Part shown: in pieces, positions 7,375-15,534 of the stretch
How the letters are laid out: the number at the start of each line of letters is the position of its first letter
Numbering within the stretch: the first letter of the stretch is position 1
From: Bacilli bacterium
Lineage (GTDB): Bacteria > Bacillota_I > Bacilli_A > RF39 > UBA660
Length of the DNA stretch: 52,292 nucleotides
Assembly (NCBI GenBank): GCA_017450205.1
Contig: JAFSVF010000021.1
Location: forward strand, 1 to 52,292
Direction: 5' to 3'
The notes under the pieces: model-generated
What the model saw: only the letters and a program-made list of their open reading frames with translations
Databases searched by the model: none
Told to the model about the DNA's origin: nothing
Program-made: the position numbers and the translations under genes

Positions 7375-8511
7375 ATGGCTAATAAAAAGGTAGTTAAGAG
7401 TGTATCAAGAAAAAATAAAAAAATAAAAACTAGAAAGAAAACAAATAATATAATGAATTCAAATAAGAATCAAGATTCATTATTAACGAGATTAATTACT
7501 AAAAGAAATGTAAGTATATTTGTTATTTTTATGGTAGGTGTTTTATTGATATTTTCTTCGTATGCATGGTTTTCTACATCATTAAATGTTAAAATTAAAG
7601 AATTTAATATGATAGTATCAAGGAATAGTGGACTTTCTATTTCTTTTGATGGAATTAATTTTGATAAGGCTATTGAAATATCTCGTGATACATTGATAAA
7701 TGGATTAACAAAAACTTATCCAAATCATGTTAATCAATGGGCTGCAACTGGTCTTACGCCTGTTTCATCAAATGGAATAAGTAATAATGATTCTTACTTT
7801 TTTGATATATTTGCATCATCGGGTGTTAGATATAAGAATAAACAAAAGACTCATGGTTTTATTAATACTACAAAAGTTATTGATACAAAACCTAGATCAT
7901 TTAATAATTATATAGCTTTTGATATATTCTTTAAAAATGAAACTGGATCACCAATAGCAGATAACCTTTATTTTGATGAAGGAACAACAGCTTATATGAC
8001 GTCTGATTCTGGTGATGAGATGCAAGGACTTGTAAATTCTTTAAGAATTGGAATTGTTAAGGTTGGTACTGCTCCGATAGATGCAGATCCAAAAACAATT
8101 CAAAATCTTCAATGTAATCATGATTGTAAATCAGTTATATTTGAACCAAATAGTACCGTTCATACAATGCTTTCTAGAGAAAGAGCAGCAAAGTATAATC
8201 TTGACTTAAAAGATAATGAAGAGTTTCCTACGTTTGCTATGACTAATGCAGGAGGACCTATTTATGTTGAAGATAATATATCTGGTTCTAGTAAAATTGA
8301 TTATAATTATTTTTCACTTCAAAATACTATAAAAGAAAGAGATTTTGATAAACCTTTGTTTACAGTACCTGATGGTATTACAAAAGCTCGTGTTTATTTA
8401 TGGATTGAAGGACAAGACATTGATAGTTTAGAAACTGATTCTACTGGTGCTGAAATTTATGTTGATATTAATTTCATTAAAGATACTAGCGGATATCAAT
8501 CATTCAATTAA
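7375..8511 (+). CDS. SipW-type surface protein C, divergent paralogue
   Basis: A 378-residue protein with a long Lys/Arg-rich cytoplasmic leader (residues 1-45), a hydrophobic helix and SYAWF (62-66). It keeps the family blocks in diverged form: YIAFDIFFKN, LVNSLRIGIVKVG, VIFEPNS and KARVYLWIEGQDID. The 60-residue N-terminal extension is much longer than in its two paralogues and would delay or regulate membrane insertion. AAAGGTG ribosome binding site. It is probably a minor subunit or adaptor of the same structure. Cleavage by SipW is inferred from the motif; Ser replaces Thr at -3. Confidence 0.68.
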   Translation: MANKKVVKSVSRKNKKIKTRKKTNNIMNSNKNQDSLLTRLITKRNVSIFVIFMVGVLLIFSSYAWFSTSLNVKIKEFNMIVSRNSGLSISFDGINFDKAIEISRDTLINGLTKTYPNHVNQWAATGLTPVSSNGISNNDSYFFDIFASSGVRYKNKQKTHGFINTTKVIDTKPRSFNNYIAFDIFFKNETGSPIADNLYFDEGTTAYMTSDSGDEMQGLVNSLRIGIVKVGTAPIDADPKTIQNLQCNHDCKSVIFEPNSTVHTMLSRERAAKYNLDLKDNEEFPTFAMTNAGGPIYVEDNISGSSKIDYNYFSLQNTIKERDFDKPLFTVPDGITKARVYLWIEGQDIDSLETDSTGAEIYVDINFIKDTSGYQSFN

Positions 8512-8528
8512 TGAAGGGAGTGTTATTT

Positions 8529-8669
8529 ATGTTAAATGAAAAAGTTGATTTTGATTTATCTCTTCTTTCATTAGAAGAATTAATAGAAGTTTTTAATGAT
8601 ATTGATTCATTTATTCAATATCTTATTGATAGTAAAATAGAAGTAGAAAAGGAAGATGGAAATGCATAA
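8529..8669 (+). CDS. Small acidic protein (46 aa), coupled to the next gene
   Basis: A 46-residue acidic protein (MLNEKVDFDLSLLSLEELIE...) with a strong GAAGGGAG site upstream. It has no membrane segment. Its last 14 nt overlap the start of the 530-residue gene at 8656, so the two are translationally coupled and probably act together, for example as a small cytoplasmic partner or chaperone. No family recognised. Confidence 0.62.
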   Translation: MLNEKVDFDLSLLSLEELIEVFNDIDSFIQYLIDSKIEVEKEDGNA

Positions 8670-10248
8670 CTTTTTTGATTTTATTAGTAATGATATCGAA
8701 GTCAAAAAGACATTTTTGTCTTCGCTTCCTACTAAAACTAAAACAAATATAAAAAAATATAATTCTTCGATAGATGAATTTGTTAAGAAATATACGTCTT
8801 ATAGAGAAAGTGTATTTAATTATATTAAAGCTAAAAAGAAAGCTTTAAATGTACCTGAAGTTAAAAAAGATTTTAATAAAGTTAATAAGAAAATAGAAAT
8901 ATTAGAAAAAGGTAGAAATTTACTTAATCCTCTTAATACAAGTTATGAGAAAATGGGATTTGATGATTTACTTTATAGAATGAGTAATTATTATGTTTTT
9001 AACTTTGAATCAATTGATAATCTTATTAATGAATTTATTGATAAATTTGCATTAGCTGGAATTAATCTTGAAGCTAAAGATTTTAAATATAATTATTATG
9101 TTCATAGATATATGGATGTATTCTTAAGTGTAAGAGCAGAATTAAAAACACAAGATGATTTAAATGTTACATTTGAAGAAATCTATTGGGTTAATCCAGA
9201 TATAATTAGTCATATTGAAATAAACTTCCGTAAACTTATTAAAAAGAATATGAGAAAGTTTGATTCTTATATTGCTAAGATAAGAAAAGAATACATTAAA
9301 GAATATTATATTTCTTCTTATAATAGTTGTATTGAAAAGTTAAAGTCTGCATATTTAGAAAAAGAAAAACTTAATGATGAAGATATATCTGATATTGTAG
9401 AAAAAGCAATTAATAAAGAATTTGATATTTCTCAATATTTAGAATCTTCTAAATTTAGAAAGTCGGCATATTCTTCTTTCTTATCTGAAAATGTAGATAT
9501 AAATGATAAAGAAAATATGAAGGTTATATGTAGTTTATTAAGTAAGTTATCTTTTAACTTAGAAGAATATGAAGGATATTTAAGTATTCTTCCAATAATA
9601 GATTCTTTTAAAAAAGAATATGAGGATATAAAAGATAAGAAGAATAATAATTCATCTGAATTAAAAAGTATTCAATCTTCTATAAAAAAAGAAGAAGCAT
9701 CTCTTGCTAAAATTAATACTAAAATTTTAAGAGGTAATAAAGATAAGAATTTAAAGATGGAATCTATTAATATTACTAAGAAATTAAAAGAACTTTATAG
9801 AAAATATGATGATGAATTCTTTAAATCAAGAGTATTATCTATACTTAATCCTAATATGACAGTATCAGATGTACTTGAATTATTTTTAAGTTTTGATTAC
9901 TTTAAAAAATTAACTATTCAAAAAGTATATGAAATAAATGATTATAATGAAGTGATAAAACAAAGTAATATTTATGATGAATTTGCTAAAAATCCTACTA
10001 ATTTAATTGTTAAAGGATTGCCAGTTTTCGAAAAGAATAATATTCCAAGAATTATAGCTAATAAGTATAAATTAAATAATTTGCTTATTACTGAGGAGGA
10101 TATTACTCCTGATAATTTAGATGCTTTAAAAAATAAGATAGCATTAATTACTCGTGTTAATAAAATTAATAATAGTAATACAACAGTTGAGAAAATTTGG
10201 TTTATAGTAAATGCTAATAAAATTATTGAAAAAATGAAGGCAGAATAA
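8656..10248 (+). CDS. Large cytoplasmic helical protein of unknown family
   Basis: A 530-residue Lys-rich protein without signal peptide or membrane segment. It is predicted almost entirely helical, with a coiled-coil-like stretch around residues 325-395 (KSIQSSIKKEEASLAKIN region). I recognise no domain or catalytic motif. It is the only large cytoplasmic protein between secreted subunit genes, translationally coupled to the 46-residue gene before it, and its stop codon lies inside a terminator that ends this transcription unit. Context suggests a cytoplasmic assembly or scaffold factor for the surface locus; this is inference only. Confidence 0.6.
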   Translation: MEMHNFFDFISNDIEVKKTFLSSLPTKTKTNIKKYNSSIDEFVKKYTSYRESVFNYIKAKKKALNVPEVKKDFNKVNKKIEILEKGRNLLNPLNTSYEKMGFDDLLYRMSNYYVFNFESIDNLINEFIDKFALAGINLEAKDFKYNYYVHRYMDVFLSVRAELKTQDDLNVTFEEIYWVNPDIISHIEINFRKLIKKNMRKFDSYIAKIRKEYIKEYYISSYNSCIEKLKSAYLEKEKLNDEDISDIVEKAINKEFDISQYLESSKFRKSAYSSFLSENVDINDKENMKVICSLLSKLSFNLEEYEGYLSILPIIDSFKKEYEDIKDKKNNNSSELKSIQSSIKKEEASLAKINTKILRGNKDKNLKMESINITKKLKELYRKYDDEFFKSRVLSILNPNMTVSDVLELFLSFDYFKKLTIQKVYEINDYNEVIKQSNIYDEFAKNPTNLIVKGLPVFEKNNIPRIIANKYKLNNLLITEEDITPDNLDALKNKIALITRVNKINNSNTTVEKIWFIVNANKIIEKMKAE

Positions 10249-10260
10249 TGCCTTTTTTTT
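10237..10260 (+). terminator. Terminator ending the first surface transcription unit
   Basis: AAGGCA pairs with TGCCTT around GAATAA, followed by eight T. The stem contains the stop codon of the preceding gene. Confidence 0.8.
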
Positions 10261-10267
10261 ATGCATA

Positions 10268-10276
10268 TGATATAAT
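10268..10276 (+). promoter_or_regulatory. Extended -10 promoter of the beta-helix gene
   Basis: TGATATAAT, eight bases after the preceding T-tract and about 38 nt upstream of the ATG at 10314. It would start a second transcription unit within the surface locus. Confidence 0.65.
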
Positions 10277-10313
10277 AAATTTAATAATAGTGACCAGCTA
10301 AGTGGGTGAGTGC

Positions 10314-13300
10314 ATGATGAAAAATAAAAAGTTTATTTTATTCATTATATTAGTTTGCAGTTTTCTTTTTATTAGTGTTTTAATCCCTTCGTTAGCTAAG
10401 CTAGTAACTTCTAAAACTTCTATTAATAATGAATGGAATGGTAGCATTGCGTCTTCTTTTAATAGTGGATCAGGTACTATTGATTCTCCATATATTATTT
10501 CTAATGCAAGTGAATTTGCTTATTTTAAAGAAACTTTAAAAAAAGATGATTATAAAAATAAATATATTAAGATTACTAATGATATTATTCTTAATTCAGG
10601 ATTATTTAAAGATGATGAAAAATTAGAATATATTAAAGATGATGTTACTTATTATTTAGATAGTAATAGTGATAAATATTATGAAGATAATTCTTTTGAT
10701 AACTATGTTGGTACTATTAATGAATTTGAAACTTTAAAAACGTTTAATGGTACTTTAGATGGTGATAATCATACTATTTATGGCTTATATATTAAAGAAG
10801 ATAATAGTTCTTTATTTGAAAATATCGGTGGAAATATTAGTAATTTAATAATTGAAAATGCTTATATTTATGGTGAATATAGTTCAGCAGGATTAACGCT
10901 TAATAGTAATGAATCAATTATTAAAAATGTTATAGTTGATGGTAATATTTTAAGTAATGGTAATGAAACTCAATATATGATTAGTAATAATATTGATGAT
11001 TTAGTTATTGATGACGAAGCTACTCTTAATATTAATGTTAACTTACCTGATACTAGTGATTATAAATTTCTTTTAAGTGGTACATGTACTGGAGATACTT
11101 CATTTACTGTTGATGGAAAAGTTATTCCATGTAAAGATTTTGAAGTGAATGTTAATCCTTTTAATTTTAATATTCAAACAAATTCTAGAATTTATCTTAC
11201 TAATTTAAAATATAATTATTCATATGATACAAGTATAAGTGCTGGAGTAATTTTAAAAGCAAATGATTCAAGTGTTGAAAATGTTGTTAATAGAGCAAAT
11301 GTTAAAAACAAGTTAGCTTCTGGTATTGTAGGAATACTTAAAAATACTAATATATCTAAATCTTATAATTTAGGTAATATTAATGGTAATAAATCTTCTG
11401 GTTTAGTTGATACAATTATTTCATCAAATTCTTCTTTAAATTATATTTATAATGAAGGAAATTTAACTAATAATTCAGCCGGTTTAGTAAGTAATATAAT
11501 TGATTCTAATATTGATATTAGTAATAGTTATAATACATATAATACAAGTGCTTTAGGAAATATTGATAACTCTTATTTATCTATAAATAATTCATATAAT
11601 AAAGTACCTGATGATGATTTCTTAACTTATAATAATAATTCAATAAGAGTATTATTTGATAATGATGACTTTATTTATGATGAAGCTCCTTTAATAAAAC
11701 TTGATTATGATAATTTAAAATATGTAAATATTGTTTTAAATGATAAAGTTTGGAATTCTTATAAAGAAGATGTTGATTTTCTTAGTTATGATGAAAATTT
11801 ATCTTTAATATTAGTAAGTACTAAAGAGTATAAAGCAATTAAAGGTGTATATTATTATTTATCAGAAGATGAGTTATCTAAAGAGAATTTAGATAATATT
11901 AATTGGAATGATTATAATACTCCGATTAGTCTTAAAAAACGTGGAACATATATTTTATATGTTAAAGTAATTAACTATAATGATGAAGCTACTTACTTAA
12001 ATACAGATAGAATTTATTTATATGTAGATGATATATATGCTTCAATAAAAGTGGATGATAAAACTTATGATGATTTACATAATCCGGATTATTGTTTTAT
12101 AAATAATAAAAAAATTGAAATAAATGCTTACAGTAAAAATGATATTAAGAGTATTAAATATTTAGTAAGCGATATTGCTTTTGAACAAAGTGATTTAGAA
12201 GTAAATATTTCTTGGATAACATATCAAGAATCTATAAGTATAAAGAATGATTCAATTATTTATGTAAAAGTAGAAGATAATAACTCTAATATCATATATC
12301 TTAATAGTGATCATTTTATTGATACTAAATATAATATTACAAATTTAAAATCAGGTAATGACTTAAAGTTTAATAGCAATATGACATATAATTCATCAAT
12401 TAGTTTTAATGTTCTACTTGATAATAGTGATGTTACATTAAATGGATTTGAAAGAAGTATTATAAGTAATGAAGTTCTTCCAATTAATACTCATATTGTT
12501 ATTAATGATTTAACAAATAATAAAATATATGAATATTTTGTTAAAGAAAATGAAGAAAAAGAAATATTATTAAGTAAGTTTAATGAAGCTGGAGTAACAA
12601 GTGAAATTAATTATTCTAATGAATATACTAATAAAGATAAATTTCATATAATAATTGATTTTAAAAATATTGAAGAAACTGAAAAGGAATATAATATTTT
12701 CTTTAAAGCTAAAAGAGTGAGTGAAGAATTAACTAGTGATACTATTAGTTTTAAACTTAATAGTTCATTAGATGATATTAATAGTAAATTGAATATTATT
12801 AATGTAGGAAATAATATTTCTATAAATTATAATTATTTATCAACAACTATTATTAAATTTAATACTTCGTTTAATAGTACATATTTAAATACTAATTTAG
12901 AAGATTTAGACAAAACACTTATTATTGAAGTAATTGATAAAGATAACAATATAGTTAATAAAGATAAATATAAAAGTCTTAAATTTATTTATAATGGAGT
13001 AAGTTATTCTCCGAATAATACTAATAAAACACTTATTAAATTAGATAATTTAAATAATATAGGAGAAACACTTACTATTAAAACAAGTGAAGACATAAGC
13101 GGTTTACTTGATGGTGATAATACTTTAAAAATAACTCTTGGATTAACATTTAATAACTTAATTAAATATAGAAGTAATAATTCTATAAATATACCAATTG
13201 TTATTAATAAAAGAGCTAATAATTATGGTTTTGGTATAAGTACAAATAAAAGAATAATAAGTGCAAATGATTTATTTAAATTTAATATTAATGCTAGTAT

Positions 13301-13541
13301 TGATAATCCGACTATTGAAGTTTCTTTATATAAGAAGAAAGAAAGAAATGGAACTAATCAAGAATATACAAAAGTAAATATTAGTGACTATATTAATGAA
13401 TCTATTAATACCATTTCAAATGGTGAAACACAAGTATCATTTAAAGATGATGTAGAAAAGAATTCTTATATGTTTGAATTTACTTTATATGATGGAGATA
13501 CTTTAGTTGGTAAAAATAGTATAAAGGTAGTAGTAAGGTAA
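10314..13541 (+). CDS. Large secreted beta-helix/adhesin-like protein
   Basis: About 1075 residues. A signal peptide or anchor (residues 1-25) precedes a GSGTIDSPYIISNASEF segment and FNGTLDGDNHTIYGLYI, the pattern of GLUG-type right-handed beta-helix adhesins (about residues 45-420). The rest is beta-rich and may hold Ig-like domains (VDDIYASIKVDD near 580). Composition is extreme in Asn, Asp, Ile and Ser. The ATG at 10314 (or 10317) is chosen because GGGTGAG lies just upstream; a GTG at 10302 is inside that site. No sortase motif or C-terminal membrane helix is visible, so attachment may be through other subunits of the locus. Probably a surface adhesin or fibre tip. Confidence 0.65.
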   Translation: MMKNKKFILFIILVCSFLFISVLIPSLAKLVTSKTSINNEWNGSIASSFNSGSGTIDSPYIISNASEFAYFKETLKKDDYKNKYIKITNDIILNSGLFKDDEKLEYIKDDVTYYLDSNSDKYYEDNSFDNYVGTINEFETLKTFNGTLDGDNHTIYGLYIKEDNSSLFENIGGNISNLIIENAYIYGEYSSAGLTLNSNESIIKNVIVDGNILSNGNETQYMISNNIDDLVIDDEATLNINVNLPDTSDYKFLLSGTCTGDTSFTVDGKVIPCKDFEVNVNPFNFNIQTNSRIYLTNLKYNYSYDTSISAGVILKANDSSVENVVNRANVKNKLASGIVGILKNTNISKSYNLGNINGNKSSGLVDTIISSNSSLNYIYNEGNLTNNSAGLVSNIIDSNIDISNSYNTYNTSALGNIDNSYLSINNSYNKVPDDDFLTYNNNSIRVLFDNDDFIYDEAPLIKLDYDNLKYVNIVLNDKVWNSYKEDVDFLSYDENLSLILVSTKEYKAIKGVYYYLSEDELSKENLDNINWNDYNTPISLKKRGTYILYVKVINYNDEATYLNTDRIYLYVDDIYASIKVDDKTYDDLHNPDYCFINNKKIEINAYSKNDIKSIKYLVSDIAFEQSDLEVNISWITYQESISIKNDSIIYVKVEDNNSNIIYLNSDHFIDTKYNITNLKSGNDLKFNSNMTYNSSISFNVLLDNSDVTLNGFERSIISNEVLPINTHIVINDLTNNKIYEYFVKENEEKEILLSKFNEAGVTSEINYSNEYTNKDKFHIIIDFKNIEETEKEYNIFFKAKRVSEELTSDTISFKLNSSLDDINSKLNIINVGNNISINYNYLSTTIIKFNTSFNSTYLNTNLEDLDKTLIIEVIDKDNNIVNKDKYKSLKFIYNGVSYSPNNTNKTLIKLDNLNNIGETLTIKTSEDISGLLDGDNTLKITLGLTFNNLIKYRSNNSINIPIVINKRANNYGFGISTNKRIISANDLFKFNINASIDNPTIEVSLYKKKERNGTNQEYTKVNISDYINESINTISNGETQVSFKDDVEKNSYMFEFTLYDGDTLVGKNSIKVVVR

Positions 13542-13546
13542 GTAAT

Positions 13547-14068
13547 ATGAAAAAGAAAATATTGATAATAATAGTTATGTTTATGTTAATCAGTATAACG
13601 GGTATTACTTATTCCCTTTATACTAATATGATAAAAAAAGATATTCCTATTTCACTTGCTTCTTTTAGTGTTGGTGTAGAAAAAAAAACTACACTTGATA
13701 TTGATTTAAGTGATTTAGAACCAGGTAGTGTTAATCATTATGATTTTTCTATTCTTAATAATATAAATGAGAATATGAGTGATGTATCTATTGTTTATAA
13801 TATAATACTTAAAACAGGAAACTATATGCCTTTAGATATTAAGTTATATGATAGTAGTGAAAATTTACTTTTTGATTCATCTAATGGAGCAAAAACTGAA
13901 GATGGGCTTTTATTAAAAACAGATGATATTATAATGCCTTATTCAGAAAGTGTTAAAAATGATTATAGTCTAGAAGTAGTATTTCCTGAAGAATATAGTG
14001 GAGAAGAATATTCTGGATTAGTTGATTATATTAATTTAACAATAGAAGCAAGTCAAAAAATAAAATAA
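13547..14068 (+). CDS. TasA/camelysin-like secreted protein
   Basis: A 173-residue protein whose N terminus (MKKKILIIIVMFMLISITGI then TYSLY at 21-25) is a short SipW-type signal peptide. The mature part has the camelysin/TasA layout: LDIDLSDLEPGSVNHYDFSI and repeated beta strands, close to the LSDLYPGM...ITIKN block of the protein at 20768. The length is that of camelysin-type proteins. It starts 5 nt after the adhesin gene and ends 9 nt before the next gene. Probably a minor structural or anchoring subunit of the surface structure. Confidence 0.65.
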   Translation: MKKKILIIIVMFMLISITGITYSLYTNMIKKDIPISLASFSVGVEKKTTLDIDLSDLEPGSVNHYDFSILNNINENMSDVSIVYNIILKTGNYMPLDIKLYDSSENLLFDSSNGAKTEDGLLLKTDDIIMPYSESVKNDYSLEVVFPEEYSGEEYSGLVDYINLTIEASQKIK

Positions 14069-14077
14069 GGGGGATCT

Positions 14078-14821
14078 ATGAAAAAAAGAATAATAGTTTT
14101 AATTGTTTTACTAGTAATAGTATCTCTGTTTTCTATTGGTAGAACATTTTCAAAATATATAAATACAACAAAATGGGATTATTCTTATAATTCTAAAGAT
14201 TTCTATTTTACTAGTGATTATTTAAGTGAAGAAGAAAAAAATCTTTATTTTAATTCTTGGGATGGATCTGATATTAAATTTAATATTAGTAATGCTCTTA
14301 ATAAAGATACATATACAAAAGAAAACATTACTTATGAGGTAAGTTGTTTATCAAATGAGACAACTTGTTTAATAAATGGTAAAAGTATTATTACTTTAAC
14401 TTTAAAAGGTAATGTTTATTCGAATGAAGAATTAAAGTTATCTCTTGGTGAATTTCAAGATAATGCAAATGTAACAGTTATTGCTAAGAGTATAAAACCA
14501 TATAAAAAGACATTACAAGCTACATTTGATGTAATTAGAGAGACTAAAGTAAATGATATTGATTATAAATTAAAAACTTATGATTATGTATCTAAACTTC
14601 TTATAAATAATAATAGTGATACTAATAAATGTATTAATGTTAAAATTCTAAAGGATAATATAAGAGTATCTAAAAGTGATGATATGAAGAATATTAAAAC
14701 TAATAGTAATGATGTAATTAATTCTTTTGAAATAGTCTTAAATTCTAGTGAAGATAAAATAATTGAATTATATGGAAATGGTATTAGTGATGAGGATGTA
14801 ATAGTTCAATTATGTGATTAA
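14078..14821 (+). CDS. Secreted surface protein, TFSKY signal
   Basis: A 247-residue protein with a short hydrophobic signal (residues 3-20) ending in GRTFSKYIN, a variant of the SipW-cognate TxSxY motif seen also at 13547 and 22044. The extracellular part is beta-rich and contains Cys pairs in SCLSNETTC and near residues 188 and 246 that could be disulfides. AAGGGGG site 6 nt upstream of the ATG. It is the third gene of the 10314-14821 unit. Specific role unknown; likely another component of the surface assembly. Confidence 0.6.
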   Translation: MKKRIIVLIVLLVIVSLFSIGRTFSKYINTTKWDYSYNSKDFYFTSDYLSEEEKNLYFNSWDGSDIKFNISNALNKDTYTKENITYEVSCLSNETTCLINGKSIITLTLKGNVYSNEELKLSLGEFQDNANVTVIAKSIKPYKKTLQATFDVIRETKVNDIDYKLKTYDYVSKLLINNNSDTNKCINVKILKDNIRVSKSDDMKNIKTNSNDVINSFEIVLNSSEDKIIELYGNGISDEDVIVQLCD

Positions 14822-14890
14822 CTATTGCATGTTTAAAATAACTATGATAATATTATTTTCGTAATAATAAGTATAGACAAGGTGGTAATT

Positions 14891-15436
14891 ATGAAGACTT
14901 TAAAGACAATAAAAAATATACTTATGGGAATACTTGGAACTGCTTTTTATGCATTTGCATTAATAATGACAATTCTTTTATTAAACTTTAATAAGTTTGG
15001 TGTAACAGAATTTGGGGATAAATCACTTATAATTCTTACACAAGAAGTATCTAATGAGAATTATAAAAAAGGAGATTTAATCATTGCTCAAAAAACTAGA
15101 TATGACATGATTAATGTTGGTGATGAAATATTTACTTATTCAGTTAATTCTAAAGGTGTTGCAACAGTAGAAATTGGCAAAGTAGGAGAAAAGTATGATA
15201 AAGAAAAAGCTATTTCATTTGAAAATGGTGCTTCGTTCTCTGAAGAGTTTATAATTGGTAAAGCTACTAAAACTTATAATAATTATGGAACAGTGCTTTC
15301 TATTATTGAATCTAAATGGGGATTCTTATTTATAGTATTAGTTCCTGGATTTATAATTTTCTTATATGAAATTTATGCTTTAATTGTTGAAATTAAATAT
15401 GGTGATGAAGATGAAAAAGAGGATTCTAAAAAATAG
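14891..15436 (+). CDS. SipW-like signal peptidase homologue lacking catalytic residues
   Basis: A 181-residue protein with membrane helices at about 10-33 and 144-168, like SipW-type (ER-type) signal peptidase I. Strand order matches the active homologue at 15535: LIILTQEVSNENYKKGDLII aligns with the SVFEVQTGSMKPTISPSDVI segment, NVGDEIFTYS with NVNDIITYK, and FIIGKATKTYNNYG with IIGKVIHVLPKFG. The SGSM nucleophile motif and the THRV histidine are both absent. Start 14891 follows AAGGTGG. I infer a pseudo-peptidase that binds substrates or regulates the two active enzymes. Alignment was made by eye. Confidence 0.6.
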   Translation: MKTLKTIKNILMGILGTAFYAFALIMTILLLNFNKFGVTEFGDKSLIILTQEVSNENYKKGDLIIAQKTRYDMINVGDEIFTYSVNSKGVATVEIGKVGEKYDKEKAISFENGASFSEEFIIGKATKTYNNYGTVLSIIESKWGFLFIVLVPGFIIFLYEIYALIVEIKYGDEDEKEDSKK

Positions 15437-15447
15437 AATTCTTTTTT
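15418..15447 (+). terminator. Terminator after the pseudo-peptidase gene
   Basis: AGGATTCTA pairs with TAGAATTCT (one G-T pair) across an AAAAA loop, followed by T6. The stem overlaps the stop codon. Confidence 0.75.
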
Positions 15448-15485
15448 ATTATGCAATTTAATTATATTGTAAAAGAGGTGCTCTT

Positions 15486-15503
15486 ATGCTATATTTATTA
15501 TAG
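15486..15503 (+). other. Five-codon open frame before the SipW fusion gene
   Basis: AGAGGTG is followed by ATG and the short frame MLYLL then TAG. The real gene at 15535 has only a weak GGAT-like site, so this mini-ORF may drive reinitiation or be the stump of a lost gene. Sequence fact only; function unproven. Confidence 0.25.
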
Positions 15504-15534
15504 AACAACATAGGATAAGATTGGATGTTTTTAT

